Source of the DNA: UBA5364 sp050259235
GTDB lineage: Bacteria; Bacillota_I; Bacilli_A; RF39; UBA660
Length of the DNA stretch: 64,000 nt
Direction: 5' to 3'
NCBI GenBank assembly: GCA_050259235.1
Contig: JBLNAG010000002.1
Location: 1 to 64,000, forward strand
Below the pieces are notes generated by a model. That model ran no database searches and was not told the DNA's origin. It was given only the letters and a program-made list of their open reading frames with translations. Both the position numbers and the translations under genes were made by a program. Shown here piece by piece: positions 34,121 to 42,906 of the stretch (within the stretch, counting starts at the first letter, position 1; every line of letters begins with the position of its first letter).

Positions 34121-35106
34121 TCTATTACCTCCAAACTAATTGCGTGAGCAATACTTGGAATGGTTAATTTTTCATTTACCATTGTTGGGGACATTAAAGC
34201 GCCAGTCGCTACTAATAGGACACGATCTAATTCACCATTTTTCATCTTTTGAAGTATATAACTATAAGTAACTAAAGGAGCACAGGCTGGTCCACTAGCT
34301 CCTGAATATACTGGCTGTTTATTTAAATCATAAATCATACATGCTGTATCATCATAGTTCTTTAATTTTATTCCATATTCTGTTTTAATATATTCCTTTA
34401 AAATATCTTTTCCAATAGCACCTAAATCACCAGTTAAAATAAGATCGTAATAACCAGCTTCCCTTTTGGTATCACGTAAATGACGATAAATAGTGGATGC
34501 GGCGGCTGGAGCCATAGCTGCTCCCATATGATATACATCTTTACATCCAATATCAGTAGTAACTCCTATTGTTGCGCTTTCAATACGAATTCCTGCTTTT
34601 TTAGAATCAAGATAAGCACTTGCTCCACCAGTTGATGTAAATGTTGTAGTCTTTTTTTTCGGTCCACCATATTCGGTCGGATATCTAAATTGTTTTTCTG
34701 CAGCATTATTATGAGAGGATGTTGTACATATACAATTCTTTATTTGTTTTGCTTCAATCATGTTAGCCCCTATTATTAAGCCTTCAACACTAGTTGCACA
34801 AGCACTATATATGCCAAGATAAGGAATACCTAAACTACTAGCAGCATAATTAGACGCAACAATTTGATTTAATAAATCACCTGATATTAATAAATCAACA
34901 TCAAATTTTGTTCTCTTAATTTTGGTTAATAAAATATCAACACTTTCTTCAATTAATTTACTTTCTGCTTGTTCCCATGTATTCATTCCAAAATACAAGT
35001 CATCGTAACTCTTATCAAAAAATTTACTTAATGGTCCTTTTGATTCATATGGTCCAGTAATAGTACTAACTTCATTTATATACACATTATTATATTTAAA
35101 TGTCAT
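34117..35106 (-). CDS. spoVAD: Stage V sporulation protein AD
   Basis: A soluble SpoVA protein with a thiolase-like fold that binds dipicolinic acid. About 329 residues. Recognised from LGIYSACATSVEGLI (Cys in the thiolase nucleophile place), YHMGAAMAPAA and the closing LLVATGALMSPT. I use ATG 35106 with GGTG six bases upstream; the longer frame begins with a TTG inside the spoVAC 3' end. It is coupled to spoVAC (1-base gap) and spoVAE (4-base overlap). Confidence 0.95.
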   Translation of the reverse strand: MTFKYNNVYINEVSTITGPYESKGPLSKFFDKSYDDLYFGMNTWEQAESKLIEESVDILLTKIKRTKFDVDLLISGDLLNQIVASNYAASSLGIPYLGIYSACATSVEGLIIGANMIEAKQIKNCICTTSSHNNAAEKQFRYPTEYGGPKKKTTTFTSTGGASAYLDSKKAGIRIESATIGVTTDIGCKDVYHMGAAMAPAAASTIYRHLRDTKREAGYYDLILTGDLGAIGKDILKEYIKTEYGIKLKNYDDTACMIYDLNKQPVYSGASGPACAPLVTYSYILQKMKNGELDRVLLVATGALMSPTMVNEKLTIPSIAHAISLEVIE

Positions 35107-35107
35107 A

Positions 35108-35548
35108 TTAAGCACCAAACATTAATAATCTTAATGTCCCAAAAAAGTATGCACTAACTACACCATATATAATAACTGAACCTGCTAATTTAAGCATATT
35201 AGCACCAATACCTGTCACTAAACCTTCTTTACGATATTCTAAAGCTGCACTCATCATTGCATGAGCAAAACCGGTAATTGGAATTATTAGACCACATTTA
35301 GCAAAATTAACCCATTTATCAAAAAAACCTAGACAGGTAAGAAGACATCCTAAAAATATCAATGTTATAATCATAAAAATAGATGCTTCAGTACTTGAAA
35401 TATGGAAAAGAAATGAATAAATATCAATAAAAAATTGTCCTATTATTCCCATAATTCCCCCAATAAAAAACGCTATCATTGCATTATATAAAATATTTTC
35501 CTTTGGGGTTTTTCTATCCACTAACTCTTTATATTTGCTTTTATCCAT
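35108..35548 (-). CDS. spoVAC: Stage V sporulation protein AC
   Basis: A 146-residue membrane subunit of the SpoVA dipicolinate channel, with four helices and the family stretches GGIMGIIGQFFIDIY and GLIIPITGFAHAMMSAALEYRKEG (second half). In Bacillus SpoVAC acts as a mechanosensitive channel. TAGGAGG precedes the ATG. It is the first gene of spoVAC-AD-AE-yqeG behind a sigma-G-like promoter; spoVAA and spoVAB, present in Bacillus, are missing as in many clostridia. Confidence 0.95.
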   Translation of the reverse strand: MDKSKYKELVDRKTPKENILYNAMIAFFIGGIMGIIGQFFIDIYSFLFHISSTEASIFMIITLIFLGCLLTCLGFFDKWVNFAKCGLIIPITGFAHAMMSAALEYRKEGLVTGIGANMLKLAGSVIIYGVVSAYFFGTLRLLMFGA

Positions 35549-35565
35549 AATATTCCTCCTAGAAT

Positions 35566-35595
35566 TATTATGAATAAGGTTTTATTTTTTTATAC
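35566..35595 (-). promoter_or_regulatory. Sigma-G/F-type promoter of the spoVA operon
   Basis: GTATA (35595-35591), an 18-base spacer and CATAATA (35572-35566) on the minus strand match the forespore sigma-G pattern (GMATR-N18-CATNHTA) with one mismatch. The spoVA operon is a known sigma-G target in Bacillus. Confidence 0.65.
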
Positions 35596-35627
35596 AAAAA
35601 AACAGTCAATTACGAATATTGACTGTC
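35594..35627 (-). terminator. Intrinsic terminator after the small membrane gene
   Basis: A 9-bp stem ACAGTCAAT/ATTGACTGT (35602-35610 with 35618-35626) is followed on the minus strand by seven T residues. It separates the sigF unit from the spoVA unit. Confidence 0.85.
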
Positions 35628-35942
35628 TTGTTCAACAATATTAAAAGTTCCATCGACTCCTGCTCGTTCATAGTCACTACCACCAACAAGTTGCATAATA
35701 AAACTAACTACAAATGGTAGTAAGAAAATTATAGCACCCGCAATTAATCTTTTAAAGGAAGTATTCATTGCTTTCTTTAAAGCCTCGTTATCTTGTGAAG
35801 TAACTGCCTTCGCAAAATCAACCGAACAAATTATAACTAATATAACTGGTACAACAATACAAATTATTCTAATAATTACTTCAATTATATCTAGAACTCC
35901 ACCAAAATCACTTTGTAAATCTGAAATAATATCTAATAACAT
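35610..35942 (-). CDS. Small membrane protein, possible T4SS-pilin-like fold
   Basis: About 110 residues with two or three transmembrane helices (one near 20-45, one near 70-90) around a polar stretch SVDFAKAVTSQDNEALKKA. The pattern helix, short D/A-rich loop, K-R-L-I-x-G-A-I-I-F helix recalls VirB2/T4SS-pilin-like proteins of Gram-positives, but I cannot confirm it. RBS AGGAGTG places the start at ATG 35942, not 35975. It lies between sigF and the spoVA genes and ends at its own terminator. Confidence 0.6.
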   Translation of the reverse strand: MLLDIISDLQSDFGGVLDIIEVIIRIICIVVPVILVIICSVDFAKAVTSQDNEALKKAMNTSFKRLIAGAIIFLLPFVVSFIMQLVGGSDYERAGVDGTFNIVEQDSQYS

Positions 35943-35997
35943 AATTTCACTCCTATACTGTTTATATTTTAGCATATTACATAATAAAATACAATAA

Positions 35998-36645
35998 TTA
36001 GGCCGCTAAATTATTTTTCATCTTAACTAATATTTTCTTTTCTTGTCTTGATACCTGTACTTGACTTATTCCTAATACTTTTGCAGCTTCATTTTGTGTT
36101 AAATCTTCCATATATCTCTTTTCAATTAATTCCTTTTCTGATTGTTTTAGTGCTTCTATTTCTTCTCTTAAAGCTAATAAAGTATCCATATCAGTTTGTC
36201 TTTTAGTAATTACTTCATGCAAAGACATATCATTAACTGGTTCATCAATGCTTTGAGTTAAATTATTAGATTTCACAGCTTCCACTACAAATATCTCAGG
36301 AATTTCTAAAAAACTTGCTAATTCACTAATAGTTGGTTCACGCATTAATTTTTGCGTTAATAATATTTTAGCTTTTTCTATTCTTAAATTTCTTTTAGAT
36401 ATATCACGACTAATCTTAATACTCTTATCCTCTCTAACACACTTTTTCATTTCACCTAAAATATATGGGTAAGCATAAGTACTAAACTTAACATTCATAT
36501 TAGGATCATAATTATTATAAGCATTAATTAATCCTAAAACCCCTACTTGAAACAAATCATCCTTGTGTGGATAATTATTAAAATAATGAGTCATACCATG
36601 AATCAATCTCTGATTTTCAATAATTGCTTGATCTAAATTTTCCAT
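35998..36645 (-). CDS. sigF: Sporulation sigma factor, sigma-F/G type
   Basis: A 215-residue RNA polymerase sigma factor. Region 2 reads KDDLFQVGVLGLINAYNNYD and KFSTYAYPYILGEM, and region 4 ends NEAAKVLGISQVQVSRQEKKIL, all typical of sigma-F/G/B. Its place between a SpoIIAA-like gene and spoVAC makes sigma-F most likely. It is shorter than the ~255-residue Bacillus protein: about 30 N-terminal residues before region 2 are missing. It starts 10 bases after the SpoIIAA-like gene; no spoIIAB lies between. Confidence 0.9.
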   Translation of the reverse strand: MENLDQAIIENQRLIHGMTHYFNNYPHKDDLFQVGVLGLINAYNNYDPNMNVKFSTYAYPYILGEMKKCVREDKSIKISRDISKRNLRIEKAKILLTQKLMREPTISELASFLEIPEIFVVEAVKSNNLTQSIDEPVNDMSLHEVITKRQTDMDTLLALREEIEALKQSEKELIEKRYMEDLTQNEAAKVLGISQVQVSRQEKKILVKMKNNLAA

Positions 36646-36655
36646 ATTTTCTCCT

Positions 36656-37003
36656 TTATAAATTAATGATGTTTATAGCTGCTAACTCATCACTTGCTTC
36701 ATACATATAATTTAACAGTCGACTATGCTTAATTCTCTCCTTTACTAAATCATTATCTATTCCACACACTAAGCTCTTACCATTATTATTTCTACATATT
36801 TCATAATTGTAAAGCAGTGTATTTATTCCTTTAATATCTATTGATGTTAGATTAGAAATATTAAAAACAATGTTTCTAATTCCATTATCTTTTATCAATT
36901 TAGTGACTTCTTTATTTAACTTATCAACTGTTCTTTTAGTTAGCATTCCTTCTAATCTTACAAAAAGAATTCCCTTCCTAAATTCCATAGCTATGTCTAA
37001 CAA
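36656..37003 (-). CDS. spoIIAA: SpoIIAA-like anti-sigma factor antagonist (STAS) without the phospho-serine
   Basis: A 115-residue single STAS domain directly ahead of sigF. In Bacillus SpoIIAA frees sigma-F by binding the anti-sigma kinase SpoIIAB and is inactivated by phosphorylation of Ser58 in D-S-S-G. Here the matching segment is S54-I55-D56-I57-K58-G59, so both serines are replaced. The rest of the STAS core (IVFNISNL, KSLVCGID) is kept. No spoIIAB gene lies in the operon, which agrees with loss of the phospho-switch. Confidence 0.85.
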   Translation of the reverse strand: MLDIAMEFRKGILFVRLEGMLTKRTVDKLNKEVTKLIKDNGIRNIVFNISNLTSIDIKGINTLLYNYEICRNNNGKSLVCGIDNDLVKERIKHSRLLNYMYEASDELAAINIINL

Positions 37004-37069
37004 GATATCACCTTCCCATATAATTTAGCACATTTTTTTAAACTCTTATACCGATACGACAAAACTAGT

Positions 37070-38569
37070 TTATTTTTTTAATTTATACTTTATTTTGAAC
37101 ACAAATATCGTTATTAATACAATTATTAAATATATAAATAATAATGTTTTATTAAGTACTGTACTCTTTTTAATAACAAATGAAGGACTTAAAGATTCTT
37201 TATTCTTATTTAATTCTTTATTTTTAAGTTGTAATGTTAATATATCATTATTAAACTTATTAATTAAATCATCTTTACCTTTTAATATTTCTTTTATATT
37301 TATATATTGATTATTAATAATTGTATTTAAATTATTAATTTGTTTTTTTAAACTTTGATTTTCATTTATTTTATAATTTAAAGCATCAATTAAATTTTGT
37401 TTTATATCAACCATAACATCTTTCGTGATTGTCTTATAAGGAAGAATATAATTAACTTTATATGTACCATTTATATCTTTATCTAAATTACTAGTTATCT
37501 TTATATCATTTACCGTTGACTCTAAAATAAAATCTTTTAAATTAATATCTTTATTATCTATTATTAAATCTTTTTTTATAACAACTTTATCACGTGTCTG
37601 GGATCTGTATAAAGTAATAGTTTCACCTTTATATGGATAATCATCATTTCCTATTTCACTATATCCATCCATATAATGATTAATTAGATTATAATGACGA
37701 TATAAAATATCCTTATATTTATATCCTTTAATAGGATTTATAACACGAGTTGGAAATAACTCAGGAATAGTATTAGAAATCCCAGATTCACTATATTCTG
37801 GATTCTTAATTACTAAGTCTTGATATGTATAATTAAATGGTTCGATATCAGAAGTTGAACCATTTTTAAATATGTAACTAAACAGTTCTTCAGCATAAAT
37901 TAAATCATTATTTTCTTTTTCCCTACTAACACTTATCTTAAATCTCTTAACACTTTCTTGTTCATCGTATAAGTACATTACAACTTTAAAATCATTCAAA
38001 TTATAGTAATCTTTTAAATCAACAATTAACTCATTTCCATTTTTTATTCTTGATTGATTTTCACGAGTAATTCCATTATTTATATATTTATCAAAACTAC
38101 TATTACATTCTGTACATAAATAATCATAATTTATCTTTTGATTATTAATATAGATATTTAATTCTGGTATATTGAAGTATCCATTACTTCCTTCAACATC
38201 TTTAATATGGATATATCTAATTTTTAGCATATCTTTATATTCATATATATCTTTTTTAATAATAAGACGATTAGGAATAATTTCCGGTTCTTGTATGAAC
38301 CACTCACTCCAATCACTAAGAATGTAATCACCTTTATCAATAAAAGGATAATTCACATCATTGCTTCCCTCAACATAATAATCTCCCATACTTTTTTCGG
38401 TATTATACCAACTATATAATACTTTCTTTTCTACTTTAACTAAATCAGATTCCAACACTTCTGTTTGACTATAGTCTGAGAAAGAAGAATATGGAGAATA
38501 ATAAATATCACTAGCCAAGACTCTACTATTTAAACTAAATAGTAACAATATAAAAATTATTTTTTTCAT
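37070..38569 (-). CDS. Hypothetical exported, membrane-anchored protein, 499 aa
   Basis: Not recognised. A signal peptide (residues 1-19, cut near VLA-S) is followed by a large Tyr/Asp/Asn-rich extracellular region, a coiled-coil stretch (~390-460, leucine and asparagine rich), and a C-terminal transmembrane helix (~478-493) with a short basic tail. That makes it a type I surface protein. Only one Cys pair (CTEC, ~146-149) is present. It stands between clpC and the spoIIAA-like gene; a sporulation role is possible from place alone. Confidence 0.65.
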   Translation of the reverse strand: MKKIIFILLLFSLNSRVLASDIYYSPYSSFSDYSQTEVLESDLVKVEKKVLYSWYNTEKSMGDYYVEGSNDVNYPFIDKGDYILSDWSEWFIQEPEIIPNRLIIKKDIYEYKDMLKIRYIHIKDVEGSNGYFNIPELNIYINNQKINYDYLCTECNSSFDKYINNGITRENQSRIKNGNELIVDLKDYYNLNDFKVVMYLYDEQESVKRFKISVSREKENNDLIYAEELFSYIFKNGSTSDIEPFNYTYQDLVIKNPEYSESGISNTIPELFPTRVINPIKGYKYKDILYRHYNLINHYMDGYSEIGNDDYPYKGETITLYRSQTRDKVVIKKDLIIDNKDINLKDFILESTVNDIKITSNLDKDINGTYKVNYILPYKTITKDVMVDIKQNLIDALNYKINENQSLKKQINNLNTIINNQYINIKEILKGKDDLINKFNNDILTLQLKNKELNKNKESLSPSFVIKKSTVLNKTLLFIYLIIVLITIFVFKIKYKLKK

Positions 38570-38617
38570 TTAATCACCTCACTACTATTATTCAATATAT
38601 ACTTTCTTTTTCCTTCA

Positions 38618-38644
38618 TAAAAAAAACTGATTGCTCAGTTTTAA
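38618..38644 (-). terminator. Intrinsic terminator of clpC
   Basis: Stem AAAACTGA/TCAGTTTT (38623-38630 with 38635-38642) with a 4-base loop is followed on the minus strand by T residues. It overlaps the clpC stop. Confidence 0.85.
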
Positions 38645-40956
38645 CTATAACTAACTTCTTTAATTGTCTTAATAGTGATATTTTTTTGATTATCTATTAT
38701 TTTTTCAATAATTCTATTATCTAATTTATCATTTATAATCTTATCTATTTTTCTAGCTCCAAATTCTTTATAATTACATAGTTCAATTAATTCATCAATA
38801 ATATTATCTTTTAGTTTTACCGTTATTTTCTTCTTACTATATTTTTGTTTTAATTTTTTTATTTTCTCTTCAACTATTATTTTAATACTATCAACATCTA
38901 AATTATTAAATATTATGGTGTTATCAATACGATTAATAAATGAAGTCGTAAAGTTTTCTTTTAATTTAGTTAAGACAACACTTTCATTTTTATTAAAACC
39001 AATGTTTTTATCATTAAAACCAATATTAGAAGTCATAATAATTATTACATTATCAAAACGAACTGTATGTCCTTTAGAATCTTTTATTTTTCCTTCATCA
39101 AATATTTGAAATAGTAAATTAATTATACTTGAATGAGCCTTTTCTATTTCATCTAATATTAATACTGCATTAGGACGATTTCTAATTTCTTCAAGAATAT
39201 TTTTATTATCACTATAACCAATATATCCTGGAGGTGCTCCAATTATTTTACTAATAGAATGGCCCTCACTATATTCACTCATATCTAATTTAATAACATT
39301 TTCTTTTCCTACTAAACTAGCTCCAAAAGACTTAGCTAATTCAGTTTTACCAACACCACTGTTTCCAACAAACATCATGGAATAGCATCTATTTTCATCA
39401 CTAAACCCTAGCTTTATCTTTCTAGCAATTTTAATTACTTCTTCTTTTACTTTATCTTGACCAACGATATAACTTAATGAATCTCTAATTTGTTTAATGA
39501 CAATATCATTTTCTTTTAACAATTCATATACAGGAATCTTAGTCTTAATACTTATTATTTCGGCAATATCCTCTTTAGTAACTACCTTAACATTGTTTTT
39601 ATTATATAACTGCATTTCTAAATTATTTATTTTATCCATCATTATATTTTCTTTTTTCTTATATTTAGATGCTAAAACAAAGTCATTATTTATAATAGCA
39701 TCATTTTTATTTTGAATAATGTTATGTAATTCTTTATTTAGTTGTTTATATTCAATTAATTCCTTTTCTTCTGTTAGGCTTACTTTAGCTGCTACTTCAT
39801 CCATGATGTCAATTGCTTTATCTGGTTGATTACGGTCATATACATATTTTTCACTTAAATCAATAATTAGATCAATAATATCATCACTAATTAGTACTTT
39901 ATGGTAACTTTCATAGATTGGTTTTAACTTTAGTAGTATTTCTTTTAGTGTTTCAGGTGATGGAATATCAATATATACTTTTTGGAATCTTCTTTCTAAT
40001 GCTCTATCATTTTCAATAAACTTCTTATATTCATCTATAGTTGTAGCTCCTATACAGCGTAATTTATTACGTGCTAAAGCAGGTTTAAATATATTAGAAG
40101 CATCAATTGCTCCTTCTGCTCCACCAGCACCTACTAATGTATGAATTTCGTCAATAAATAAAATGATATCATCATTTTCTTCCACTTCTTTTAGTACTTT
40201 TTTTATTCTTTCTTCAAATTCTCCACGATATTTAGTTCCTGCTACTGAACTAGCCATATCTAGGCTTATAATTCTTTTATTTTTTAAACTCATAGGAACA
40301 TCACTTCTTACAATCATTTGACTTAATTCTTCAACTATTGATGTTTTCCCAACCCCAGCTTCGCCAATTAATATGGGATTATTTTTAGTTCTTCTAGATA
40401 AAATTTCTAAAACTCTTTTTATTTCTTTTTCCCTTCCAACCACAGGATCTAACTCATTATTTAAAGCTTTATTAGTTAAATCAATACCTAATTCATCTAG
40501 TAATAATTTTTTATTCTTTTTGAATTTATTATTGTTTATTTTATAAGCAAATTCACTATATAAACTATCTATATCAATATTCATTCCTAACATAATTCTA
40601 ATTGCGACTCCTTCACCTTCTTCTAATAAACTAGAAAAAAGATGAGTTGGTGTGACTTCTCCATTATTATTTTCTTTACTATCAATAATGGCTCCTTCCA
40701 TTACTCTCTTCAATAATGGTGTGTATAGAAAATATTCACTTGCTTTTGAACCTATGCCAACAATTTTAATTATCTCAGCTTTAAAGGTATCGTAGTCTAA
40801 ATCATATTCTTTTAATTTCTTAGAAATTGTATTATTATCTTTTAAGATGGCTAATAATAGATGTTCACTACCTACATAGGGATGTTTTAATTCATACATT
40901 TCTTCTTTTGCACGCATTAATATTTTTCTAGCATCTTCGGTAAAATTGTTAAACAT
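38641..40956 (-). CDS. clpC: ATP-dependent Clp protease ATP-binding subunit ClpC
   Basis: An AAA+ unfoldase that feeds ClpP. Clp-N repeats start MFNNFTEDARKILMRAKEEM; AAA-1 has Walker A GEAGVGKT (~204), AAA-2 has GNSGVGKTEL (~528), and a short coiled M-domain (~410-455) lies between, as in ClpC. About 771 residues. ATG 40956 is chosen because AGGAG lies 9 bases upstream; an ATG at 40965 abuts that RBS. The usual ctsR-mcsA-mcsB partners are not adjacent, so its control probably differs from Bacillus. Confidence 0.93.
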   Translation of the reverse strand: MFNNFTEDARKILMRAKEEMYELKHPYVGSEHLLLAILKDNNTISKKLKEYDLDYDTFKAEIIKIVGIGSKASEYFLYTPLLKRVMEGAIIDSKENNNGEVTPTHLFSSLLEEGEGVAIRIMLGMNIDIDSLYSEFAYKINNNKFKKNKKLLLDELGIDLTNKALNNELDPVVGREKEIKRVLEILSRRTKNNPILIGEAGVGKTSIVEELSQMIVRSDVPMSLKNKRIISLDMASSVAGTKYRGEFEERIKKVLKEVEENDDIILFIDEIHTLVGAGGAEGAIDASNIFKPALARNKLRCIGATTIDEYKKFIENDRALERRFQKVYIDIPSPETLKEILLKLKPIYESYHKVLISDDIIDLIIDLSEKYVYDRNQPDKAIDIMDEVAAKVSLTEEKELIEYKQLNKELHNIIQNKNDAIINNDFVLASKYKKKENIMMDKINNLEMQLYNKNNVKVVTKEDIAEIISIKTKIPVYELLKENDIVIKQIRDSLSYIVGQDKVKEEVIKIARKIKLGFSDENRCYSMMFVGNSGVGKTELAKSFGASLVGKENVIKLDMSEYSEGHSISKIIGAPPGYIGYSDNKNILEEIRNRPNAVLILDEIEKAHSSIINLLFQIFDEGKIKDSKGHTVRFDNVIIIMTSNIGFNDKNIGFNKNESVVLTKLKENFTTSFINRIDNTIIFNNLDVDSIKIIVEEKIKKLKQKYSKKKITVKLKDNIIDELIELCNYKEFGARKIDKIINDKLDNRIIEKIIDNQKNITIKTIKEVSYS

Positions 40957-41016
40957 AGATATCATCTCCTATCATTATTGTATGTCTTTACAGGATTTTA
41001 AAACTTACTTTTTTTC

Positions 41017-41050
41017 ATCAAAAAAACACATTTTTTATATGTGTTTTTTA
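41017..41050 (-). terminator. Intrinsic terminator after the flippase gene
   Basis: A 10-bp stem AAAAACACAT/ATGTGTTTTT (41022-41031 with 41039-41048) is followed by seven T residues on the minus strand. It overlaps the stop of 41035..42675. Confidence 0.8.
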
Positions 41051-42675
41051 ATTCTTAATTTTGTTAATATTTGATCTATTAAACGTTTACCAAAGATATC
41101 AACAACTAAATTAGATTTATATGTAATTACTAGATATATTATTGCTCCTACTAATCCATAGATAGTCGCGTATATTAAAGCTGGTAATCTATGAATAGTT
41201 TCAAAGTTAACAAATGTACTCATAATTAATAAACTAGCTATCATTATACCTGTACATAAAGTTATATTTAATAATCGCATATTAGTTGTATGAAAACTAA
41301 CTTTATATTGTGTCTTTAATTTCATTAATAAATACATTATTGCAATTGCTTGAACTACAATTGAAGATAAAACTGGTCCAAGATATAATGGAACTCCCAT
41401 CATATCACATAAATACATTGATGGAATATTTATAGCTATCTTACCAACTAAACTTAGTAGTAAGGTTGTTAAAGCTACTTTAGTATTATTCATTGTTTGT
41501 AAAATGTTAATTAATACTGTAAAGAATGAGAATGATAATGCTTGAAAGATAAATATTCTAAATATATTAATACTAAGTACATCATATTCATAGAATATTA
41601 CCCAAACTTCTTGAGCTAAGAAACAAATTCCCGCAATCATGGGAATAATTATATATGACATAGCTTGTAATGCTTGATTAATTTTTCTACTAACATCATT
41701 CATGTCATTTTTAATATAGCTACTAGCAATATTAGGAATAAGACTAACAGTTAAACCAATAGCTATAGATATAACAACTAAATTTAACTTAGTAGCCCAA
41801 GTAGAAATAACTCCTATTGTTGTTTCAGCAATAGCACCCGCTCCTAAATTATTTAATGTGTTTACAACAGTAACAGTATCAACTAAGGCAAATGCTGATT
41901 TAATTAAATCAATTAACACAAATGGTAAAGCATAGAAAATAATTTTCTTTAATATTTCTTTGCTTGTAATCTTAGCTTCCTCACGAGTAATCTCTTCATC
42001 TCTTTTTAGTTTATCCTTACTCTTCTTCATCTTATATAATAAGTAAAAATAAGCGCTAAGAGCACCAATTGTTGCACCAAAGACAGCAATACCAACAGCA
42101 CTATTAATAGATAAATTAAATACCTTAACAGCCATATAACTACCTAATAATATAACAACTACACGAACTATTTGTTCAATAACACTAGCTACACTAGATG
42201 GTGTCATAAAATTATGTCCTTGAAGATAACCTCTAGTAACACTTAATAGAGGAACAATAAGTAAAGCAGTAGCCACTACTCTAATTACCATTGTTACTCC
42301 TTCAATTGTATTTCCACCTTCTAAATCCCCTAGGATAGTCTTAGCTAATAATGGAGCAATTACCATTAATACAATAAATGATAATATACCAAATCCAATA
42401 ATAATATTAGATCCCATCTTATAAGCTCTTTCTTTAGTATAATTGTAATTTAAACTACTATATTCACTAATTATTTTACTGATAGCTATTGGTATACCAC
42501 CAGAAGAAATGGTCAAGAAAACAGCATATATAGCATATGCATAACTATATAATGCTCCTCCCTGCTGTCCAATAATTTGATAAAAAGGGATAACGTAAAT
42601 TAACCCTAATATCTTACAAACAATGATACTAATAGTAGCAACCATTGCACCTTCTATAAAATTACTTCTTTTCAT
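41035..42675 (-). CDS. Polysaccharide/lipid II flippase-like protein (SpoVB/YtgP, MOP superfamily)
   Basis: A 546-residue integral-membrane protein with about 14 helices. The N-terminal pattern FIEGAMVATISIIVCKILGL plus SGGIPIAISKIISEY is typical of the SpoVB/YtgP branch of the MVF/PST family. YtgP is the Bacillus MurJ-type lipid II flippase, and SpoVB is its cortex counterpart; the two cannot be separated here. It lies 12 bases after cse60, a sporulation gene, which leans slightly to a sporulation role. Confidence 0.85.
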   Translation of the reverse strand: MKRSNFIEGAMVATISIIVCKILGLIYVIPFYQIIGQQGGALYSYAYAIYAVFLTISSGGIPIAISKIISEYSSLNYNYTKERAYKMGSNIIIGFGILSFIVLMVIAPLLAKTILGDLEGGNTIEGVTMVIRVVATALLIVPLLSVTRGYLQGHNFMTPSSVASVIEQIVRVVVILLGSYMAVKVFNLSINSAVGIAVFGATIGALSAYFYLLYKMKKSKDKLKRDEEITREEAKITSKEILKKIIFYALPFVLIDLIKSAFALVDTVTVVNTLNNLGAGAIAETTIGVISTWATKLNLVVISIAIGLTVSLIPNIASSYIKNDMNDVSRKINQALQAMSYIIIPMIAGICFLAQEVWVIFYEYDVLSINIFRIFIFQALSFSFFTVLINILQTMNNTKVALTTLLLSLVGKIAINIPSMYLCDMMGVPLYLGPVLSSIVVQAIAIMYLLMKLKTQYKVSFHTTNMRLLNITLCTGIMIASLLIMSTFVNFETIHRLPALIYATIYGLVGAIIYLVITYKSNLVVDIFGKRLIDQILTKLRIKKHI

Positions 42676-42687
42676 AAATTATCCTCG

Positions 42688-42858
42688 TTATTGATAAATT
42701 ATCATTGCTGAAAAACAATATACTTGGTCTTCACTAAAATCGCTAATAGCAACTTGATATTTTATATCAATAACTTCACCTTCTAATTCACCTAAAAATT
42801 TATTAACAGATGCTTCTAAATCTTTTTCATGACCTTCATCAAATACTTTAACTTTCAT
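42688..42858 (-). CDS. cse60: Cse60-like sporulation protein, 56 aa
   Basis: A 57-codon gene starting at ATG 42858 behind GGGGTGATAAT. The product begins MKVKVFDEGHEKDLEASVN and ends in YCFSAMIIYQ, with IDIKYQVAIS in the middle, matching the Cse60 family, small proteins made under sigma-E in Bacillus. Function unknown. It falls below the size cut-off of many annotations. Just downstream is the SpoVB/YtgP-like flippase. Confidence 0.85.
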   Translation of the reverse strand: MKVKVFDEGHEKDLEASVNKFLGELEGEVIDIKYQVAISDFSEDQVYCFSAMIIYQ

Positions 42859-42906
42859 ATTATCACCCCTACTATTATAGTAAATAGTAAAGATTATTCT
42901 TGTCGA

